64,000 nt of DNA from Plantago major. Lineage: Eukaryota > Streptophyta > Magnoliopsida > Lamiales > Plantaginaceae. Positions 23,240 through 35,294 of this stretch are shown here, piece by piece (position 1 is the stretch's first letter; each line of letters begins with the position of its first letter). The position numbers and the translations under genes are program-made. Below the pieces are notes generated by a model, which did not search any database, was not told the DNA's origin, and was given only the letters and a program-made list of their open reading frames with translations. The stretch covers positions 103,823,542 to 103,887,541 of the forward strand of contig CM048841.1 in the NCBI GenBank assembly GCA_026545765.1. The letters are read 5' to 3'.

Positions 23240-24180
23240 TAGCTACCAGACGGGGTGAAATTTGGCAACCGGACATGAATTGCTCCATCTCAGAATCAAG
23301 GCGCTCGTTCTCCTCCTTGTTCTTCTGGCGTGCGCTCCATCTCTTGAGTTAGAGCCACTGCTCCGGACTACCGCACTAATTTCGAGACACAGTCCTGTGT
23401 AACCGGACATCTGGACTGCTGGGATGATGATGAGGAGCACCCCGGACTAGCCAAGCTCAAACCGAGGCTCCCGAGTCCATATATTCGTCCTTTGCTGTCC
23501 GGTTTATTGACCTCTAAGAAGATGTTGTCAACTTGTTCAGTTGACAACACATCACCCGTCTCTTCCTCCTGCCTCGCTACCTGAGCATCAACCTCAGCCT
23601 GAAATCGTAAATAGCAGATATCATGATTAGTTACTGTTTTTCAAAAATAACTTGTAATAGTGTACAAATATGAACTTTAAGCAACATAAACATACCGCAA
23701 TAGACGAGGCCCGGTAGTCTTTCCATACCCCGCCCTTCTGCTTGGCCTTCTTGAAGATGTCATTCTTGGATGTTACCTCCCCCCGTGACATCTGAACAAC
23801 ATATATAGTCAACAATTTATCATCTCACAAGTAATCAAAGACACAATATATACACGTAATGCTATATTGAAAAAAAAATATATATATACATACCGATTGG
23901 TAATAATCAGTGAGAGTAGATCGCCTCCCAATGTGGTGAACGGCCCTTCCTGCCGCATCAGGAATCCATTTTTCCTCAAGTGATGGACTACCGCTGTAGG
24001 AGTCACGTATTGCTTGTTTCTGCACTGTTTAACTGCACAAGGGCACTTTATCAACCCATCCTTTACACAAGCCGGATTTGAGATTGCAAATGCAATGAAA
24101 CCTTCAACCCCTTTCAGAAAACTCGATTGAACTCTGCCATTTAGAGTACTACAATACATCCATGAATGATCGGTATTCAT
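23240..24180 (-). pseudogene. CACTA minus-strand gene: transposase-associated domain plus C-terminal exons
   Basis: An ATG at 24180 opens MNTDHSWMYCSTLNGRV, followed by FLKGVEGFIAFA, IKCPCAVKQCRNKQYVT and HHLRKNGF. This is the transposase-associated domain of plant En/Spm elements, with its CxxxxC spacing. A frame change after HLRKNGF continues in the next frame to a GTATGT donor near 23893. Two further exon-like pieces follow: 23791-23700 with DIFKKAKQKGGVWKDYRA, and about 23600-23240 with SKGRIYGLGSLG and an Arg/Glu-rich tail. Both resemble the C-terminal part of Ptta/En/Spm proteins. Exon joins are uncertain and the catalytic core is absent. Confidence 0.6.
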
Positions 24181-24489
24181 TGAATAATTAGATAATAACC
24201 TGACACATTTGAATTCATTAGATCGAGGTCTATCATTTACGATAATAAATCAATTTCAATAAATTGCTACGTAATATAAGTTATATTAGCTTCAGCATCA
24301 ATTGTTACGGCATTACATAATATAAGTTACATTAGCTTCAATTTTACCATAATGTTTGGTTTCATATATCAACTAATGATTGCTAATTATACAAGCCTAG
24401 AGACAAAACGGATTATCAAATGATTCTTTCTCTTGCAGCCCCCTCCTCATCACTTGTGACGCTCCCTACCACAGAACCTGCATTCCAAC

Positions 24490-24864
24490 AGATCTACATC
24501 CTCCTCCCAATACACCATGCACATGTTCCGACAAGTAGAAAGGCACTCAATAGGCGGCCCCAAACCCGCCTCTCCCTCCTTTGGAGGTATGCCATGGACG
24601 GTGCTTCCTCACCGTGATGAATCCATACATGATACTCAGGCATGAATCCATAACGTCGCAAGTGCTCGAATACTGTTGTAGGAGTCATAAATTGCTTGTT
24701 TCTACAGGTTTCCAATGTGCAAGGACACTTTATCAACCCCCAGTTGCACAAGCCGGACGTCCCATGGCAAACTAGATGAAACCTTTAACCCCTTCTACAA
24801 AACTCCTAGAAACTCTGCCATTTACCGCCGTACGATCGTACATCCATGAACGGTCGGAATTCAT
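24490..24864 (-). pseudogene. Second, broken copy of the transposase-associated domain
   Basis: An ATG at 24864 opens MNSDRSWMYDRTAVNGRV, then VEGVKGFI followed by a TAG. The domain continues in another frame as LIKCPCTLETCRNKQFMT, FEHLRRYGFMPEYHVWIHHG and EEAP. This second copy is longer at its C-terminal side than the one at 24010-24180 but has a stop and a frameshift. It indicates an internal duplication or a nested capture. Confidence 0.65.
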
Positions 24865-25089
24865 TGTATACTTTTTTAACCGGTTCCAATTGATTAGATC
24901 GTATTTAATTTATTAGATCGATTCCAATTCGGATAAGAAGATTGTAGAGATTAATTGTTAATTTTTATACGTTCCTTATAAATTAATTATTAAGTGTTCG
25001 ATATGTTACAAAATTTATGAAGTGTTTTACTACTACGAGTTATAAATTATAAATTACACGTTAATATAATCAACATATTATCCGTCGCC

Positions 25090-25510
25090 AAAATACTTAA
25101 CTACATCCTCGTAATTTAGTACATATACGAATTTATCAAATCAACCAAAACTACTACATACATACATATCAAATTAACTAAACTAACTACATACATACTT
25201 AACATACATATCAAATTACACATACATATCAAATTACTACATACATACTTAACATACATATCAAATTAACTAAACTAACTACATACATACTTAATTAACA
25301 TACATACTTCACTACATACATACTTATCGAATTAACATACATACATACTGAATTACTACATACATTCATATCAAATTAACTAAACTAACTATCAAATTAC
25401 ATATACAAATCAAATTAATCAAATTAAATATACATATCAAATTACATATAATTGATCAAATTAACTAAACAAGCTACTACATACTTCATATAAACATACA
25501 ATTGAGAATA
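25090..25510. repeat. AT-rich tandem repeat inside the CACTA element
   Basis: Words such as CTACATACATACTTAACATA and ATCAAATTAACTAAACTAAC recur irregularly throughout. No coding content. Confidence 0.75.
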
Positions 25511-26176
25511 AGTAGTCAAAAATAAAAAAAAAATCCCAATTTTTCAAAAGTTAGGGTTTAGAAGTAATACCTTTGATTCCGAAGAAAATAGCGGATGCAA
25601 TTTGAAATTGAAGGAAGAAACGTGCTCCTCGTCCAACGATCTTCGAATTGACACCAAGATTGGGAAGAATCGACAACAAATGGCCGGATTTGACGGAGGA
25701 GAAAGGAAGAAAAACGAAGGAGAAAAATGGCGAAAATGGCTTCTGCTTCAGCCAAGATCCGATTAAAACCCTTCTGGGCCGACGGACACATATCCGTCGG
25801 CCCAAAAGGGCGATCCGCCGCTATACGGGGCGACGAATAGTTATCCGTCGCCCCATAGCGACGGATAACATATCCGTCGCCATTTTTATTTTTTTATTTT
25901 ACATATAAATATTAACGATGAATAATTTATCCGTCGTTAATATTTAATTTTCTTTTTTTTAAAAAAAAAGTCAAACACCGGGCGACGGATTAATAAAATC
26001 TGTTGCCCATATAGCGACGGATAAAATTATCCGTCGCTAGATTTGGCGACCAAATCTAGCGATCCGTCGCCCCTTTCCATCGTTTTAGCCCAGTATTCTT
26101 GTAGTGTATCCGGGTGAACCGGTCTGACCAGGTTAAACATTTTTTGAGGGTGCCCGGCTCAACCTCCGATTTTGAC

Positions 26177-26417
26177 TTTTAAAACATTTGTGAAAGGGTA
26201 AGTCAACTGGTTACCATTCCTGATGAAAGAGATTGATAACATTACAGTTATAACCATAACACTAAGAAATTGTATTAAAGACATCGATCATACATGTACG
26301 TATAAAAACGAACAAAATAACCAATAGAACATAATTAGTATGGTTTAAAATACCATATTTATATTTAAAAATATAAGTCAATCTCTCATTATGACATCTT
26401 TGTTTTAATTTTGTGGG

Positions 26418-26478
<61 letters not shown>

Positions 26479-27614
26479 CTTCAAGGCGAAGGCAGTCACT
26501 AAAATAAGCCACCCATTGGCCAGCACAAATCCATAAACGAAAGAGGGAGGAGAATTCAAGGGGATAAGATACAACATCAAATCTCAAGAGAACATCAAGT
26601 TTGAAGACTGAACAAGCCACAAGACACACTCATAAAGCATCTACTACAGCTGCAAATAAATGCCCCCTCATTCATAGACGCTCCAACCCTTAATCAGTGC
26701 GCAGCTTTACTCCATACCATCACCCCCAACTTTGTCCAACTTCTGACCTTCATCTGCATCATCTGTTATGTCAGAGGTCCACAACGTAAGATTGTCCCTA
26801 AGAAGCTGCATAATCAAGGTGCTATCCTTGTAATACTCACATGTGCTTCGTGATATGCCAAACGCATGTCGTATTTACCCAATTAGGAGTGCACGCATTG
26901 GTCATGGTCAAAGTACATCACTTCACACATGTAGTCGATTGGCAAGTCGAATAGTACATCACCTTCTGTGAATCTTGTAGCATATAAATAGAATTAACCA
27001 AATGGTTTCTCGGTGGGTCTACCAACACCCTCCAAAGTGTCCATGTATAAATGATCAAGTCATTCGTAGTCGTGGGAGCTACTACATTCTCCAAGAATAT
27101 GATGCAGATCACATGTCAATCCTTAACGTGTGTCATTGATATCCCAAATCTCAATGACTCTCGATTGGGGCCATTTTAAGACTTACGTTCTGTCATCCAA
27201 GTTCTCACACACACTTGGTGATAACGTGCAGTACATGGGAACATCTTATCGAATTATTCAAACAACCAAATAATAACACAATATTATAAACAATAATAAA
27301 CTGAATGTGATCAAAGTGCATATCACCCTTATAAATGATTATCTCTAGAACATACATACTTTCAACCTTGTCAATAACTCATTTTTCTATGGTAACTTTT
27401 TCGGTGACCATTTTGTTACATTTACAAGATTTGAATTTGTGAACTTATATAAGTGTGAATAAGTCCAACTGATTAAACATGATAACATACATCTCTAGCT
27501 GAAATGATCATAACTGCATAGGTCTATAAGATGCCGTTCTCAACTGGATCAATAGTACGCTTGTACTGTTGAACGTAGAGTATTGCGCGCCATTGAGAAT
27601 TTGTCCTACTCCTA
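26177..27614. other. Segment present only in copy 1, with 240-bp repeat and (TA)n/T tract
   Basis: It begins with the second copy of the 19038-19280 repeat, then a (TA)n tract at 26419-26460 and a T run to 26477. The remaining sequence shows no coding content. In copy 2 the flanks (TTTTTAAAACAT and CTCCAACACTGAGCC) are almost directly joined. Confidence 0.5.
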
Positions 27615-28689
27615 GTTTCCAACACTGAGCCAATGCTAATGTACCATTTTGCCCATTTTATTTTGGTAAAGTTTGCTTATTGGCCAAAATACCCTTTCAT
27701 GATTTTGTTTGTGACAGGAAAGATGACAATTGACTATATGGTCCACGAATGACTTGTCATTTCAGCCTTAATTCATACTTCCATAAATAGAAATGCTCAC
27801 ATTTGTCAAAAGTGCCGTGAAGGGAAATTTACTGCTTCCAAGGGTCATCCTAAGTTGGTGCAATTTTTTTACAGTCATATTGTATAGGTGGAGACTTAGA
27901 ATATCAAGGGTATGTTTACCACTAACTTTTCAACTTCATGAGTTTTTTTTAATTATTGATTAATAAAAAGCTCGCTACGTGAACGCGCAGCTTTTTAAAT
28001 CAGCTAGCTGAATGAGAAGCTATCTAGGTTAGCTTTTTAAAATAAAAAAAAAAAAAACAGCTCCTCCTTATCTTTTTTATTTCAAAAATATCCCTGACCA
28101 AAATTATAAAATAAGGAAAAACTACCAATTTATTATTATTTACTTTGTCGTTTTATTCTGTGTTCCATCCGCATCTCTTTAAAATGCATACATGTAGTAC
28201 ACAACAATTACTGATTTTTTTCTTTACTAAGTTAGAATGTAACGAATATTTCTTTTAACTCCTGATAATTTTTAATGATGTTATTAAATTGGCCTAAATG
28301 GTCATAAATGATGTAGAGTTGTTTTGCATACAACTTTAGAATAGTTCTTTTGATAATTCGAATACTGAGTTTAATAAACCTCGTACTGTTTAAATTGATT
28401 TTTAATAACAGTTTTTTGTTCTAAGCTTTTTAAATGTCAATGAAAATTACATGTGTATACTCTAAACTTCAATAGAGGTAGTACGTTATTGTTGGTTGTA
28501 TGATGAACAACATATAATATGACATCACTTGCATGCCACATCAATTTTGGTGAGCCATAAGCGAACTTCACTAGAACAATGTTCTTAAAGAAAGAGCTCA
28601 CATATTCTAATTCTAGTAACAGGTGTCAAATGATGTTGAACAGTTAAAATAGAAAGCAGTAAGAGCTTTTATGCCGTCTGTTCAAAAAA

Positions 28690-29180
28690 TCAATCCATCC
28701 ATCCATATATTATGTAAATCACAGGGCCAAAACCTCACAAGATTAATTCAGTCTTACGTGAAATTTCGTGGAATTAGTTGTATTTTAGTCAGTATATACC
28801 ACTCCAGGGTTATTGGGAACCAACCATGTTAACTGCGTTATATATACACTTTTATATTTTATTTTGGTTCAGATTGGAGTATAAGTTATTAATTAATGTG
28901 TTAGGTACGTGTAGATGACTCAATATAATATACTACTATATGTTGTCAATGTGTTCGGGTTGAGTCCTACCCTTTAAAATCATATACGTCATGATGAGTC
29001 GTATTTTACATTTTCCATAGTTACCATAAATAAAGACATAGTGATGTAGTATTGGACGAAGGACTACACACATACACCACGGCTAACGTTGTTTTCAAAT
29101 AATTTTGGTTATCTTATTGTCTTGATTAATTTATTTTATCCTCACATTTCTAATTATTATTAAAAGTAAACTATACTAGT
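28690..29180. repeat. Dispersed repeat inserted in copy 1
   Basis: The segment starts CCATCCATCCATATATTATG and is missing from the matching place in copy 2 (34101-34125). Its first 110 bp resemble 8640-8760, and its later part resembles 18235-18560. The class is unknown. Confidence 0.6.
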
Positions 29181-30489
29181 ATGCTTTAATGCACTATTAC
29201 AAGACGAGCGAAAGTTGATGAAAGATATACGAATCCAAAAGTCACTTGGGATTTTTTCTATTTTAGGTCGGCTTCGTACCGACCTGATTATAAATCTCCG
29301 TTAAATGATCGTCAAGTACGATCTTATAAGTTACGTTACATTAATTATATTTTAATAGTAAAATATGAATGTACAACTATTAACCCTCCTTCAAATTTAA
29401 TCAAAACTAATAAAGTGAATTTCACAATAAACCATTTCAACCCTACCCTTATAGAAAATTGAATCCAGATGGTCCTCCATCGCCATTCATCGTCTTCTCA
29501 TCTATCAGTTACGTCGTCCGTCACACATTTAGCCTTTCTGGTTGCTACTTTATCCAATTGAACATCCCTTTATCCAATTTTACCAATCAAGAACTGCATT
29601 TTTCCCAATTCAGCCTTCTGACTACTTCCGTCGACAGGTAAAGTATTTATTCTTGAGTTTTATTGCGTTTTAGTTTATTTTAATAGTAACTATCAGTTTG
29701 TAGATGGTTTGATTTGAAGAGGAAAAGCAAAGTAGAAGAGGAAAAGCAAAGCGAAGTAGAAGAGGAAAAGCAAAAGGCAAAGCAAAGCAAAGTAGAAGAG
29801 GAAAAGCAAAGTAGATCCGAGGTATAGCAGAAGACGAAGCTTGTGTTTGCAAATGCTTAAAAAAGTGTTTTTGTGCTTTTAGAAAAATCAAAAGTAGTTT
29901 TGTAGTGTTTTATATTACAACTTATCTTTAACCTGCGAAAAAAAGCGGTGTATGTATAAGAAGCAACCAAATAGTTGCTTCTAACTGCTTTAAGCAGGTA
30001 GTAGTTTTTTTTTTCAAATTAAAATCAACTAATTAAATTAATTTTTGTAAACACTAAAACTTATGCTTTTACAACTTTAAGCTGACTTTTGTATATTATA
30101 TCAAATACTAATGACTTTTGTTTAAAATCAATTTTAATCAAATTTTAACAAAATCAGAAAAAAAATGACAAAGTTAAATATTTTGCAAACACACCAAACA
30201 ACAAATGAGCTTTTGGCTTTTTGTGGATCTGAGCAAATGAGCTTTTGACTTTTAGACTAGAGAAAAGAAAGGGGAAAGAATCAAAAAGTCATCATTGGTA
30301 AAGGTGTGTAGTCGAGGGACAGTATATAGAAAATGAAAATGTAAATGTAAGATGATGAGTTTTATACTTAGGGTTGTCTTATGTTCATCATTTATTAAGT
30401 TTTGTACATTTATAATGTTAATTTTAATTTGGGTTACTTTCCTTTCAATATAAACTCAAACCTTTGTGAACGTATTAAAATGACAAATA

Positions 30490-30735
30490 TATTTCCTCGT
30501 CCCGGAAAACTTCATACATTATAGTTAGTGTGCAGTTTTATGCGAAAAGTTAAAGTAATAATATAATATATATAATGTCGGAAGAAGTGTACGTTTAGTG
30601 GCAGAAGGTGTAATTTGAGTGTAAAGTTGTGATTGTTTAATATTTGTTGGGTGTTAGGTAGCTTCCATTTTTGGTAATGTATGAAGTTTTTGTAGAACGG
30701 CTAAAAATGACAAATGTATGAAGTTCTCATGAATT
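30490..30735. mobile_element. MITE of the GAACTTCATACATT family, duplicate of 22031-22275
   Basis: It has the same words in the same order as 22031-22275 (CGTCCCGGAAAACTTCATAC at the left, AATGTATGAAGTT near the right) and the same missing right end. It is a co-duplicated copy. Confidence 0.65.
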
Positions 30736-30900
30736 GATTGTAGACTTTTATGATTGTAATGTGGATTACTTGATGGCTTGATGCCATTTTTATGATGATT
30801 TGAAATTGTGACTCTTTATGTTTATGTCATTGGACTCATTTCTATGATTCTATAATCTATCTATGTTTGGAACCTTTTAATTTAATATCAATAATTTAGG

Positions 30901-30993
<93 letters not shown>

Positions 30994-31370
30994 TGACGTC
31001 ATACCGACTCTATTCGGGTGAACCGGTTCGACCCGGTTGAACCTTTTTTTTGAAGGGTGGCCGGCTCAACCTCCGGTTCCGATTTTTAAAACATAGACTC
31101 CAACACTGAGCCAATGCTAATGTACCATTTTGCCCATTTTGTTTTGGTAGAGTTTGCTTATTGGCCAAAATACCCTTTCATGATTTATGACAATTGACTA
31201 TATGGTCCACGAATGACTTGTCATTTCAGCCTTAATTCATACTTCCATAAATACAAATGCTCACATTTGTTAAAAGTGTTGTGAAGGGAAATTTACTGCT
31301 TCTAAGGGTCATCCTAAGTCGGTGCAATTTTTTCAGAGTCATATTGTATAGCTGGAGACTTAGTATATCA

Positions 31371-32645
31371 TTACCACTAGCTTTTTCAGTTTCATGACCT
31401 TTTTATTATCATTAACTAATAAAAGTCTCGTTACGTGAACGAGCATCTTCTTAAATTAGCTAGCTGCATGAGAAGCTATCTATGTTAGTTTTTTTTTTTT
31501 TTTAAAGCTCATCTTTATCTTTTTCATTCCGAAAATATCCTTGACCTAAATTATAAAAAAAAGGAAAAACCATCCATTTATTATTATTTACTTTGTCGTT
31601 TTATTCTGTATTCCATCCGCATTTCTTTAAAATGCATACATGTAGTACACAACAATTACTGATTTTTTTCTTTACTAAGTTAGAATGCTCAACGAATATT
31701 TCTTTTAACTTCTGATAATTTTTAATGATGTTATTAAAGTGGCGGTGAAAAGTACATTGAATATATATTAGAATAATTAGACAAAAATGTGATGTGCTAT
31801 TATTTTAAAAAATATAGACTAATAATACGATGAGAAGGGTTAAAAAAAAGAGTAAATACCCTTTTATGTCATTTTACAAAATACTAGGTAGTTTATCAGC
31901 TAATTTGCTAAACACCTACATTAAAATCAGCTAATTTGCTAAATACCTACATTAAAATCAGCTAATTTGCTAAACACCTACATTAAAATCAGTTAATTTG
32001 CTAAACACCTACATTAAAATCAGCTAGCTTTTTAGCTAATTAGACTCTGTTTAGCAAAACTAGCTGAAAAGCTAGCTGGTAGCTGATTAACTAGCTGGTA
32101 GCTGGTTAGATAGCTGATAAACTAGTTGATCAAGGAGCTGATTAACTAGTTGAGAAGCTAGTTGATTTTAAATGTAGGTGTTTAGCAAGTTAGCTGATAA
32201 GCTAGCTGGTATTTTGTAAAATGATATAAAATGATATTACTCTTATTTTTATTTCTTTAACCTTTCTCATGTATTATTAGTTTATAGTTTTTTAAATAAT
32301 AGCACATCACATTTTGTCCAATTATTCTAATATATATTCAATGTATTTTGCATAGCCACTTTAATAACATCATCAAAATTATCAGAAGTTGAAAGAAATA
32401 TTCGTTGATGGAACACGAGTAAATAATAAAAACGGGTAGTTTTTCCTTCTTTTTTTTTTTTTTTCTAATTTAGGTCAAGAATATTTTCGGAATGAAAAAG
32501 ATAAGAAGGAGTTTCTTTTTAAAAAAAACTTCATTGGGTAGCTTCTTAACCAGCTAGCTGATTTAAGAAGCTGTGCGTTCACGTAACGAGCTTTTTATTA
32601 GTCAATGGTCATAAGAAGCTCATGGAGCTGAAAAGCTAGTGGTAA
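31371..32645. repeat. Large inverted repeat with arms of about 500-580 bp
   Basis: The left arm opens TTACCACTAGCTTTTTCAG at 31371. The right arm ends with the reverse complement, CTGAAAAGCTAGTGGTAAA, near 32645. Matching inner words include TTACGTGAACG, GAATATTTCTTTTAACTTC and GTCATTTTACAAAATACTAG. The loop (about 31955-32155) holds a 30-bp tandem repeat (GCTAATTTGCTAAACACCTA) and many AGCTAGCTGGTAGCTG words. The matching place in copy 1 (27905-28295) contains only one arm. Confidence 0.75.
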
Positions 32646-33125
32646 ACGAAGCCTTAATCAACTACCTATTCTGCCAGCTTATCAGCTAGCTTACCAGCTA
32701 CCAGCAGCTAGCTTTTCAGCTAATTTTGCTAAACAGAATCCGAATGGTCATAAATGATTTAGAGTTGTTTTGCATACAATTTTAAAATAGTTCTTTTGAT
32801 AATTCGAATCCGAGTTTAATAACCTCGTATTGTTTAAATTGATTTTTAATAACAATTTTTTGTTCTAAGCTTTTTAAATGTCAATGAAAATTACATGTGT
32901 ATACTCTAAATTGCAATAGAGTAGTACGTTATTGTTGGTTGTATGATGAACAACATATAATATGACATCACTTGCATACCACAGCAATTTTGGTGAGCCA
33001 TAAGCGAACTTTACTAGAACAATTAATGTTCTTAAAGAAAGAGCTCACATATTCTAATTCTAATAACAAGTGTCAAATGATGTTTAACAGTTAAAATAGA
33101 AAACAGCAAGAGCTTTTATGCCGTC

Positions 33126-34090
33126 ATGAATGTTAAATGCAGAACACTTTTTACTAAACGCAGAACAAATTTTTACATATTACATATAATATCACTATTA
33201 TTATAATTTACAAAATGGTTCAATAATTTTAAAAATTACTATTTTACCTAAAAACATCAAACAAGTTTATTCGAATTAATTTTATCATCCGAATGAATAA
33301 ATCAAAAAAACTTAAAAAGAAAAACACGAAGATCCACGAAGAACATGAAGAATCATCGCCGGTGACCGGATCATCTCCGATTTGGAGTTTGCCGGAGCAA
33401 ACTTGACCAGATCGGAGATGCTCCGATCTGATATGAGCAGCTCCGATCGGAGCTTGGCTGCTCTGATCGGATCTGGGTATGGCTGCCGCCAAGCTCCAAA
33501 TTGGAGCATGGTTGCTCCGATGTCGGAGCTTTTTGGTCATCCTCAGCCTCAAGGCTGACCAGAAAGCTGTTCCGGTCAGCTTTGAGGCTGACCGGAACAC
33601 GCTCCTGGTCAGCTTGGAGGCTGACCAGGCGGGTCAGCTTTGAAGCTGACTCGAACATGGTTCTGGTCAGCTTGGTTCTCGTCGGTTTCAAACCCGACGA
33701 GACGACTCGTGTGGTCGGTTTTTGTCATTTTTAACCGTTTTTGCGTTTCTTTTTGTTATTTTTTGGATTTTTTTATTTTTTAAATCAATTTATATATACT
33801 AATATAATTGATTAATAATTAACAACTACAACTACCAAATTAAAATAATAAAAACATTTTTATATTTGTCATTATCGATATAATATGGCTAATGATTGTA
33901 CGGAATTGATTTTTGTTGTGTTATGATACCGTAGAGTATATATGTTTATATAATTTCGAAGATGTAATAATTTGAGATTTTTTTTGTAAAATGAGACTAA
34001 TTCAATATTTTTATCAGTTGAAGGGCCTTTTGCAATATATAAAAAAGTGTTATGCGTTTAGTAAAACGTGTTATGCGTTTAACATGCCCC
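33126..34090. mobile_element. Mutator-like non-autonomous element with palindrome-rich core
   Basis: A 10-bp direct repeat, TTATGCCGTC, lies at 33116-33125 and 34091-34100. The ends share an inverted word (ATGTTAAA(T/C)GCA(G/T)AAC). In copy 1 the two flanks are joined as ATGCCGTCTGTTC, which gives the empty site. The 9-10-bp duplication indicates a Mutator type. The core (33360-33720) is GC-rich and full of short inverted repeats. No transposase is present. Confidence 0.7.
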
Positions 34091-34640
34091 TTATGCCGTC
34101 TGTTCAAAAAAGCAATATGCTTGAAACACTATTACAAGACGACAACCGAAAGTTGATGAAAGATATACGAATTCAAAAGTCACTTGGTGTTTTTTCTATT
34201 TTTAGGTCGGCTTCGTATCGACCTGATTATAAGTCTCCGTTAAATGATCGTCAAGTACGATCTTATAAGTTACGTTACATTAACTATATTTTAATAGTAA
34301 AATATGAATGTACAACTATACCCCTCCTTCAAATTTAATCAAAACTAATAAAGTGAATTTTACAATAAACCATTTCAACCCTACCCTTCTAGAAAATTGA
34401 ATCCAGATGGTCCTCCATCGCCATTTATCGTCTTCTCATCTATCAGTTACGCCGGCCGTCACACATCTAGCCTCTCCGGCAGCTACTTTATCCAATCGAG
34501 CATTCCTTTATCCAATTTTACCAATCAAGAACTAAATTTTTCCCAGTTCAGCCATCCGATTACTTCCATCGATTGGTAACGTATTTATTCTCAAGCTTTA
34601 CTGCGTTTTAGTTTATTTTAATAGTAACTATCAGTTTGTA

Positions 34641-35285
34641 GATGGTGTGATTTGGTAATGGGTCCTTGTAGAATTATTCTCTTTTGTTGACGAGGTGATG
34701 AAGTGTAGGATACTGGTTATAGTTACATTAGAACCCATACAAGCATAACTTCTCCTTGCTATCAGGTTTTGCATCCCAAATTTCCACGTATCATGCATAA
34801 AAAATGGCCACCTTGAAAGGTCCAAATAGTTCCTCAATGAAAGGAAATGGTGGTTCTGTCAAATTTGGGATTGATTGATGGAATAATCGAGCTCGGATTA
34901 GACCTTGTCAAAGAAGAGAGCCGGGAAAGGCATTCACGAATTTAGCCATGGAAAGAAGAATGAAAGGTCGATAAGAATAAGATGGTGAATTAGGTATTAA
35001 TTATTATTTAATGGTGGATTTGTATTAATTATGGATTTTGTTTGTCGTTCACTAAGGTTATACCCTGTAATATTACAATATTGTAATTATTTATTATATA
35101 TTTGTTTCAAAATAAAATAATTGTATCATATGGGCATTATAGCCAACTTATATTTTCTGGATATTTTTAAGTATTAAAAACATAATTTATAATTAGTCGT
35201 ACACAAAATTATACATAAATTGACTTCGAACTAAAATGAATGGATCAGATTGAATTAAGTGTCACATGTCGTTCATCTAACAAAG
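34641..35285. other. Intergenic, nothing recognised
   Basis: AT-rich sequence with no supportable gene. It forms the outer flank of the AGO5-like gene's upstream region. Confidence 0.45.
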
Positions 35286-35294
35286 ACCTGTGTT

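Larger units (their letters stand above)
22580..26106 (-). mobile_element. CACTA (En/Spm) transposon, internally degraded
   Basis: The ends read CACTACAACAAAAACTGG and, in reverse complement, CACTACAAGAATACTGGG. A TAT target duplication lies at 22577-22579 and 26107-26109. Subterminal repeats based on GACGGATA pack both ends (22610-23040 and 25780-26075), as expected for transposase binding sites. The interior holds transposase-associated-domain exons on the minus strand but no TNP2-type catalytic core, so the element is probably non-autonomous. Confidence 0.92.
21725..29697. repeat. Copy 1 of a tandemly duplicated unit
   Basis: Three blocks in this copy occur in the same order in copy 2. 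Block one is 21725-22579 plus 26107-26175, matching 29700-31090. Block two is 27617-28690, matching 31091-33125. Block three is 29185-29697, matching 34115-34640. The copy also carries the CACTA element, a 1.4-kb extra segment (26177-27614) and a repeat at 28690-29180 that copy 2 lacks. The comparison is by eye, so the exact edges are approximate. Confidence 0.65.
29700..34640. repeat. Copy 2 of the tandemly duplicated unit
   Basis: It opens with GAAGAGGAAAAGCAAAGTAG words, here expanded to several units (29716-29815) where copy 1 has one. The block order of copy 1 follows. Extra material in this copy includes a segment at about 29841-30203 with GTGTTTGCAAA inverted ends, a (TA)n tract at 30903-30989, the inverted repeat at 31371-32645 and the Mutator-like element at 33126-34090. 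Confidence 0.65.

Noticed and set aside
26918..27112. Short minus-strand frame in the copy-1-specific segment
   Set aside because: It is too short, has no motif, and lies in sequence absent from copy 2.
33244..33734. Frames on both strands with repeated RLT/SAS words
   Set aside because: They are produced by the palindrome cluster in the Mutator-like element; both strands give similar repeats, as expected for inverted repeats and not for a gene.
29459..34579. Paired 60-codon frames (MNPDGPPSPFIVFSS...) at 29459 and 34397
   Set aside because: They are conserved only because the DNA block is duplicated; the frames are short and open without upstream support, and I found no protein family.
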